Positions 60,772 to 64,000 of a DNA stretch of 64,000 nt are shown in pieces. Each line of letters opens with the position of its first letter. Positions within the stretch are counted from its first letter, which is position 1. The position numbers and the translations under genes are program-made. The stretch is from DAOQVR01 sp035341665. GTDB lineage: Bacteria; Chloroflexota; Anaerolineae; JAAYZQ01. The notes beneath the pieces are model-generated. The model did not search any database. It was not told the origin of the DNA and worked only from the letters and a program-made list of their open reading frames with translations. Where the stretch lies: positions 328,372 through 392,371 of the forward strand of contig DAOQVR010000002.1 in the NCBI GenBank assembly GCA_035341665.1, read 5' to 3'.

Positions 60772-62046
60772 CTACTGCTTGAGCAGCTCGTCGAGCGCCG
60801 TCTGGGCCTCCTGGGCGGCCGTCTGCATAACCACCGCCACGTCAGCCGCCGGGTCGATCAGCACGGTCTCCAGGGCCTTGGCGAGGGCGGGATTGGCAGT
60901 CTGGCCCCAGTAGGGCGTAAAGACGTAGGCGCGCGGGACCAGGTGGTCGAGCTCCTTGAGCCACACCCCGTCGATGGGGTCGTTCGTCGTGCCCGATGCG
61001 GCGACGGAGGCGACGGCGGGCAGCGCCCAATTCTTCCAGACTTGGGAGCCGGGCTCGCCGGCGTAGAAGCGCAGGAAGCGCCAGGCCTCCTCAGGGTTCT
61101 TTGACTTGGCGTAGACGCCAAAGCCTCCCCAGAAGAGGACATTGGCGCGGACCTTGCCGGCGGGCACAGCTGCCAGGGCCAGGTCGACGTTGGGGTTGGT
61201 CTTGAGGCCGGACTGCGGCCAGCGGCCGAAGAGGCGCATGGCTGCCTTGCCGTTCTCGAACTCGGGGTTGCCGCCGGCCCAGCCGGTCAGGTCGGCAGGG
61301 GGTGGGGCGACCTTGTGCTTGTTGTAGAGATCGGCCAGCCACTGCACAGCGGCGATGGTCTCAGGCGAGTCCATGTAGCCGACGAACGTCTTGCCGTCCT
61401 CGCTGATAAGGCTGCCGCCGGCCGCGGCGACGTAGTACTCAAAGCCGGTGGTCCAGTTGGCGGTGAGCTGAATGCCCCACAGGTCGGTCTTTCCGTCGCC
61501 GTCGGTGTCCTTGGTCAGGTCCTGGGCGGTTTTCAGCAAGTCATCCCAGGTCCAGCCGTCCTTGGGGTAGGCGACGCCGTACTGGTCAAAGATCTTTTTG
61601 TTGTAGTAGACGCCCAAGGGAGAATAGTCCTTGGGCAGGAGCCACTGCTTGCCGTCCCACTGGCCTGGATCGAGGAGGCCGGGGAGGTAGACGGCGGTAT
61701 CCAGGGGATACTTGCCCTTGAGGAAGGGGGCGAGGTCAAGGAAGACGCCCTTGCCGACGAATTCGGGGACGGCGTCGTCGCCGACCATGATAATGTCGGG
61801 GGCGTCCCCGGCCGACGCCTGGGTCAGGAGCCGGGCGTAGTAGTCGCCGGCGACTGCTTCCAGCTGGACGTCGATGTCGGGGTTGTCTGCCTCAAAGAGG
61901 GCTATGATCTCCTCGTGAGGCTTGAGCCCCTCTCCTGCATCACCGGTGCCGACACGGATCACGATCTTTTCGGCCGGGCCACCGCATGCCGAGAGAAGCA
62001 CGGCCAAGATGACAACGATGCTGGCCAACCAAGTGAAGCGCTTCAT
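60772..62046 (-). CDS. Sugar ABC transporter substrate-binding lipoprotein
   Basis: 424 residues. The signal peptide ends in the lipobox VLLSAC (Cys20). The MalE/UgpB-like fold shows IIALFEADNPDIDVQLEAV, GVYYNKKIFDQYGVAYPKDG and WTWDDLLKTAQDLTKDTDGD, then GDGKTDLWGIQL, a calcium-loop-like stretch. The substrate is unknown but is likely an oligosaccharide. Its start shares ATGA with the Fur-family gene, so the two are translated together. The permeases follow. Confidence 0.93.
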   Translation of the reverse strand: MKRFTWLASIVVILAVLLSACGGPAEKIVIRVGTGDAGEGLKPHEEIIALFEADNPDIDVQLEAVAGDYYARLLTQASAGDAPDIIMVGDDAVPEFVGKGVFLDLAPFLKGKYPLDTAVYLPGLLDPGQWDGKQWLLPKDYSPLGVYYNKKIFDQYGVAYPKDGWTWDDLLKTAQDLTKDTDGDGKTDLWGIQLTANWTTGFEYYVAAAGGSLISEDGKTFVGYMDSPETIAAVQWLADLYNKHKVAPPPADLTGWAGGNPEFENGKAAMRLFGRWPQSGLKTNPNVDLALAAVPAGKVRANVLFWGGFGVYAKSKNPEEAWRFLRFYAGEPGSQVWKNWALPAVASVAASGTTNDPIDGVWLKELDHLVPRAYVFTPYWGQTANPALAKALETVLIDPAADVAVVMQTAAQEAQTALDELLKQ

Positions 62047-62495
62047 GTCTTTCCCTCCTCTTCATCCTGTATGGATTCCCGGCAGTGCCGGCAGAGACCA
62101 AAGATGGCAAAGTGGCACAGGACCGGCTCAAAGCCAAAGTCGCGGCGGAGCGGCTCGTCAAGGACGGCCAGGTAGCGGTGGTCGAGGTCGGTGACGCTCC
62201 CGCATGCCCGGCAGACAAGGTGGTGATGGGGGTGCTCGCCCACGATCTCAAACTCGACGCACTGCCTGCCGAGGTCGATCTGGCTGAGGATACCCAGGTC
62301 GCGCAGCTTCTCGAGGGTGCGGTAGACGGTGGAGAGGTGAATGGGGGGGTGATCGCCGGCGAGCCGGGCGTGCACCCTTTCCGCGCTGGCGTGGCCATCG
62401 AGGGCACAGAGGGCGTGCAGGATGACCTGGCGCTGGCGGGTGAGCCGGAAGCCGGCGCGGCGGGCCGTGCATTGGAGAGCCTCAAAGTCACGCAT
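62043..62495 (-). CDS. Fur-family metal-dependent regulator
   Basis: 150 residues. The winged helix-turn-helix is at about 15-85 with IHLSTVYRTLEKLRDLG. Metal-binding features include HPHHHLVCRACG (Cys95, Cys98, His cluster 89-92) and CRHC (Cys135, Cys138), the structural zinc site, so it belongs to the Fur/PerR/Zur family. Which metal or peroxide it senses cannot be decided from sequence. It heads a sugar ABC operon, coupled by ATGA to the binding protein, and next to a chelatase-like gene. A dyad in its own leader suggests autoregulation. Confidence 0.92.
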   Translation of the reverse strand: MRDFEALQCTARRAGFRLTRQRQVILHALCALDGHASAERVHARLAGDHPPIHLSTVYRTLEKLRDLGILSQIDLGRQCVEFEIVGEHPHHHLVCRACGSVTDLDHRYLAVLDEPLRRDFGFEPVLCHFAIFGLCRHCRESIQDEEEGKT

Positions 62496-62502
62496 GATGC
62501 GC

Positions 62503-62524
62503 TACCTGCGAATTGTTGCAGGTA
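62503..62524. promoter_or_regulatory. Candidate Fur-family operator (7-8-7 dyad)
   Basis: TACCTGC-N8-GCAGGTA, perfect 7-bp arms. It starts 1 bp downstream of the -10 box and lies 7 bp before the Fur start codon, so it overlaps the transcription start and the ribosome site. Confidence 0.7.
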
Positions 62525-62525
62525 A

Positions 62526-62554
62526 AGTATACAGCAGATTGGGCAGCAGGTCAA
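62526..62554 (-). promoter_or_regulatory. Promoter of the Fur-sugar ABC operon
   Basis: TTGACC (62554-62549), exactly 17 bp, TATACT (62531-62526) on the minus strand. Confidence 0.82.
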
Positions 62555-62561
62555 GTGGCAG

Positions 62562-62590
62562 GTGCAGCGCACCGGCGAGGTGCGCTGCAC
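62562..62590 (-). terminator. Terminator-like hairpin after the chelatase-like gene
   Basis: GTGCAGCGCACC / GGTGCGCTGCAC, a 12-bp perfect stem with a 5-base loop, 34 bp after the stop at 62625. A second weaker inverted repeat (GGGCGG/CCGCCC) lies between. There is no T-run. Confidence 0.6.
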
Positions 62591-62624
62591 CCGAATGGGC
62601 GGCAGCCGAGCGTGGAAGCCCGCC

Positions 62625-63839
62625 CTACAGGAGGGTCTCGATTTTCTCCTTGACGGCCTGGATGACGATGGGGTCGTCGTTCCAGGCGCCCAGGTTGACG
62701 AGGGAAAAGCCGGCCGGCACCCGGGCCTTGTGGACGAGCTCGGGGATGTCGAACTGGCTGTGGATGGCATCGGCGCTGATGGCGGCGGCGAAGTAGAGCA
62801 CACGCTCGACACCGTTGCGGGCGAACTCTTCCACTTTCAGGGCCGGCTTGGGCTTCTTGAACTCCATCCATGCGAGGCTGAGGTTCTCGCGCTTGAAGCC
62901 GTCCGCCGCAAGGAGGTCGAGCACCTCGTGCCGGAACCCAAGCTCGTGCTCCGTCTCGGTGGGCCATTCGACGTCCCACTCGTCCGGCTGTCCGTGGCCG
63001 ACGAGGAGGACGCCGGTCTTGGCCTTGTCCGTGCCGTCGAGGTGTTGGTTGGCGCGGTGGACGAACATGGACTTGAGCGTCGCCGAGTCGTACATAGGTC
63101 CGGTGTAGTGGATCGGGGCATACTCTTCGAGGTGAAGCTCGTCGATCAGGTGCTTGCCCTCGGCGGTGTGGTTCGAGATGCTGAGAAAGACCTCGGCGAC
63201 GATGATGCGGCTGGCGCCGTCGTTCAGGGCCTGGATGGCGGCCGCGTCGGGGCGCGGGTTGTCGTCCAGGAAGGAGATGTAGAAGCGCGTGGAGGCATCC
63301 CCCTGGGCACGAAAGGCACGCTCGAGCTGGGCGAGCATCTGGTGGTGTATCTTGCGGTGGTCAGATTTGCCGACGTTGAGATACTTCTTGCGGAGCTGGT
63401 AGAGGAAGAAAGGACGCGCAACGAAGGGCACGAAGGCAATGCGCTGCTCATCGAACTCGTTGAACTGGTTGATCCAGCCGATGGGATCGTAGGTCTCGGG
63501 CTCGCCGTGGGTGAAGTAGACGACGGCAGTGTGGCCCAGGCCGGGGTCGCCCTTGGCGCGGGTGAGCGCCGGCACAGGCCGGGGGTCTTGACGCGAGAGG
63601 ACCTGGCGCGCGGAGAGGGCATAGCCGGCGAAGAAGAGGAGGAGGGTGAGGAGGCCGGCGGCGATGCGCTCGATGCCGTCAAAGGATACAATCAGGAGAG
63701 CGATCCAGGCAAAGAGGGCGAGGGAGGAGAGGAAGAGGTGGCGGCCCATGCGCAATGGGTGGGCGGTGAGGAAGCGGACGTAGCAGTAGCCGCAGAGGCC
63801 GGCGGTCAGGGCAATCCAGGGCCAACGTAGAATGTCCAA
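62625..63839 (-). CDS. Membrane-anchored ferrochelatase/CbiX-like chelatase family protein
   Basis: 404 residues from a TTG with GAGGTG upstream. Three hydrophobic helices lie at about 8-25, 34-53 and 58-77, then a two-lobed chelatase-like domain. VVYFTHGEPETYDP opens the first lobe and GVLLVGHGQPDEWDVEWPT the second, resembling the His-containing metal loops of class II chelatases. The usual acidic ligand near the C-terminus of ferrochelatases is not evident (ISADAIHSQFDI instead), so iron insertion into a porphyrin is unproven. It could be a tethered chelatase or a metal-binding relative. It is monocistronic with a strong promoter and stands next to a Fur-family regulator. Confidence 0.72.
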   Translation of the reverse strand: MDILRWPWIALTAGLCGYCYVRFLTAHPLRMGRHLFLSSLALFAWIALLIVSFDGIERIAAGLLTLLLFFAGYALSARQVLSRQDPRPVPALTRAKGDPGLGHTAVVYFTHGEPETYDPIGWINQFNEFDEQRIAFVPFVARPFFLYQLRKKYLNVGKSDHRKIHHQMLAQLERAFRAQGDASTRFYISFLDDNPRPDAAAIQALNDGASRIIVAEVFLSISNHTAEGKHLIDELHLEEYAPIHYTGPMYDSATLKSMFVHRANQHLDGTDKAKTGVLLVGHGQPDEWDVEWPTETEHELGFRHEVLDLLAADGFKRENLSLAWMEFKKPKPALKVEEFARNGVERVLYFAAAISADAIHSQFDIPELVHKARVPAGFSLVNLGAWNDDPIVIQAVKEKIETLL

Positions 63840-63883
63840 GCGTCACCTCGGGTGAAGGATTGTGCGAAGTGCAGTGAGGCGCG

Positions 63884-63912
63884 AGTGTAGCGCAGGGCGT
63901 GAGTTTCGTCAA
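63884..63912 (-). promoter_or_regulatory. Promoter of the chelatase-like gene
   Basis: TTGACG (63912-63907), exactly 17 bp, TACACT (63889-63884) on the minus strand, 45 bp upstream of the TTG start. No further gene is supported between 63913 and the window end. Confidence 0.75.
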
Positions 63913-64000
63913 CGTTGGGGAGTGGCGTGGGAGCCTGCGCCCGAACTGTGCCACTGCTCTACAAATCGTTCTGTGGGTTAGGCGGGGACCGTGCTTGCCC

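Noticed and set aside
62562..63830. Plus-strand open frame of 422 codons
   Set aside because: Antisense to the chelatase-like gene, which has conserved motifs, a promoter and a ribosome site.
1..64000. CRISPR arrays, tRNA or rRNA genes, insertion sequences, prophage
   Set aside because: I saw no regularly spaced repeats, cloverleaf, rRNA-like stretch or transposase/integrase. The only repeats are the binding-domain duplication and small hairpins.

Overview
The window is high-GC bacterial DNA. Every supported gene lies on the minus strand. The gene content points to a Chloroflexota bacterium of the Anaerolineae/Caldilineae kind: many large GT-C membrane glycosyltransferases, DUF2079 proteins, DUF11-repeat surface proteins, a short xPLxx motif in secreted proteins, carbohydrate ABC systems without their own ATPase, and ATGA-coupled operons. 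This assignment rests on gene families, not on a marker gene. I see no rRNA, tRNA, CRISPR array, transposase or phage gene.

Layout, read in the direction of transcription from high to low coordinates. (a) 63.9-58.9 kb: a membrane-anchored chelatase-like protein, then an operon of a Fur-family regulator, a sugar-binding lipoprotein and two permeases. The promoter has a dyad operator immediately downstream. (b) 58.7-55.2 kb: an HtrA-type protease, then an OmpR-type response regulator and its sensor kinase. (c) 55.1-48.2 kb: a DUF2079 membrane protein, two type I phosphodiesterase-like proteins and a UPF0104 flippase-like protein. (d) 48.2-43.1 kb: GT2, sugar-nucleotide epimerase, DegT aminotransferase and a GT-C enzyme. 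(e) 42.9-29.5 kb: a nine-gene operon of GT2, two GT4, B12-type radical SAM, a secreted GDSL esterase, a methyltransferase, a GT-C enzyme, a hexapeptide acetyltransferase and UPF0104. (f) 29.5-25.5 kb: two paralogous secreted DUF11/LamG-like proteins. (g) 25.5-15.4 kb: GT-C, a phosphodiesterase-like lipoprotein, GT2 and two more GT-C enzymes. (h) 15.3-8.4 kb: DUF2079, then two GT-C enzymes and a GNAT protein. (i) 8.3-1 kb: a second sugar ABC operon ending in a GNAT protein, then a LacI regulator with a consensus promoter and dyad operator, then an alpha-glucoside-type binding lipoprotein built of two nearly identical tandem domains, and the start of its permease, which is cut by the window edge.

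Regions (c)-(h) look like one large surface glycan or glycoprotein assembly region. Soluble GT2 enzymes could charge a polyprenyl phosphate, GT-C enzymes would transfer sugars outside the membrane, and the phosphatase-fold, GDSL, acetyl- and methyl-transferase enzymes would modify the product. The ABC operons on either side would import sugars.

The most striking points are: a C-terminal beta-rich module that I count about 12 times in seven membrane proteins; the in-frame tandem binding protein with a 1.1-kb identical core; a 71-bp element with 9-bp terminal inverted repeats lying inside a glycosyltransferase reading frame; strong hairpins at all three binding-protein/permease junctions; and a Fur-family gene translationally coupled to a sugar-binding protein.
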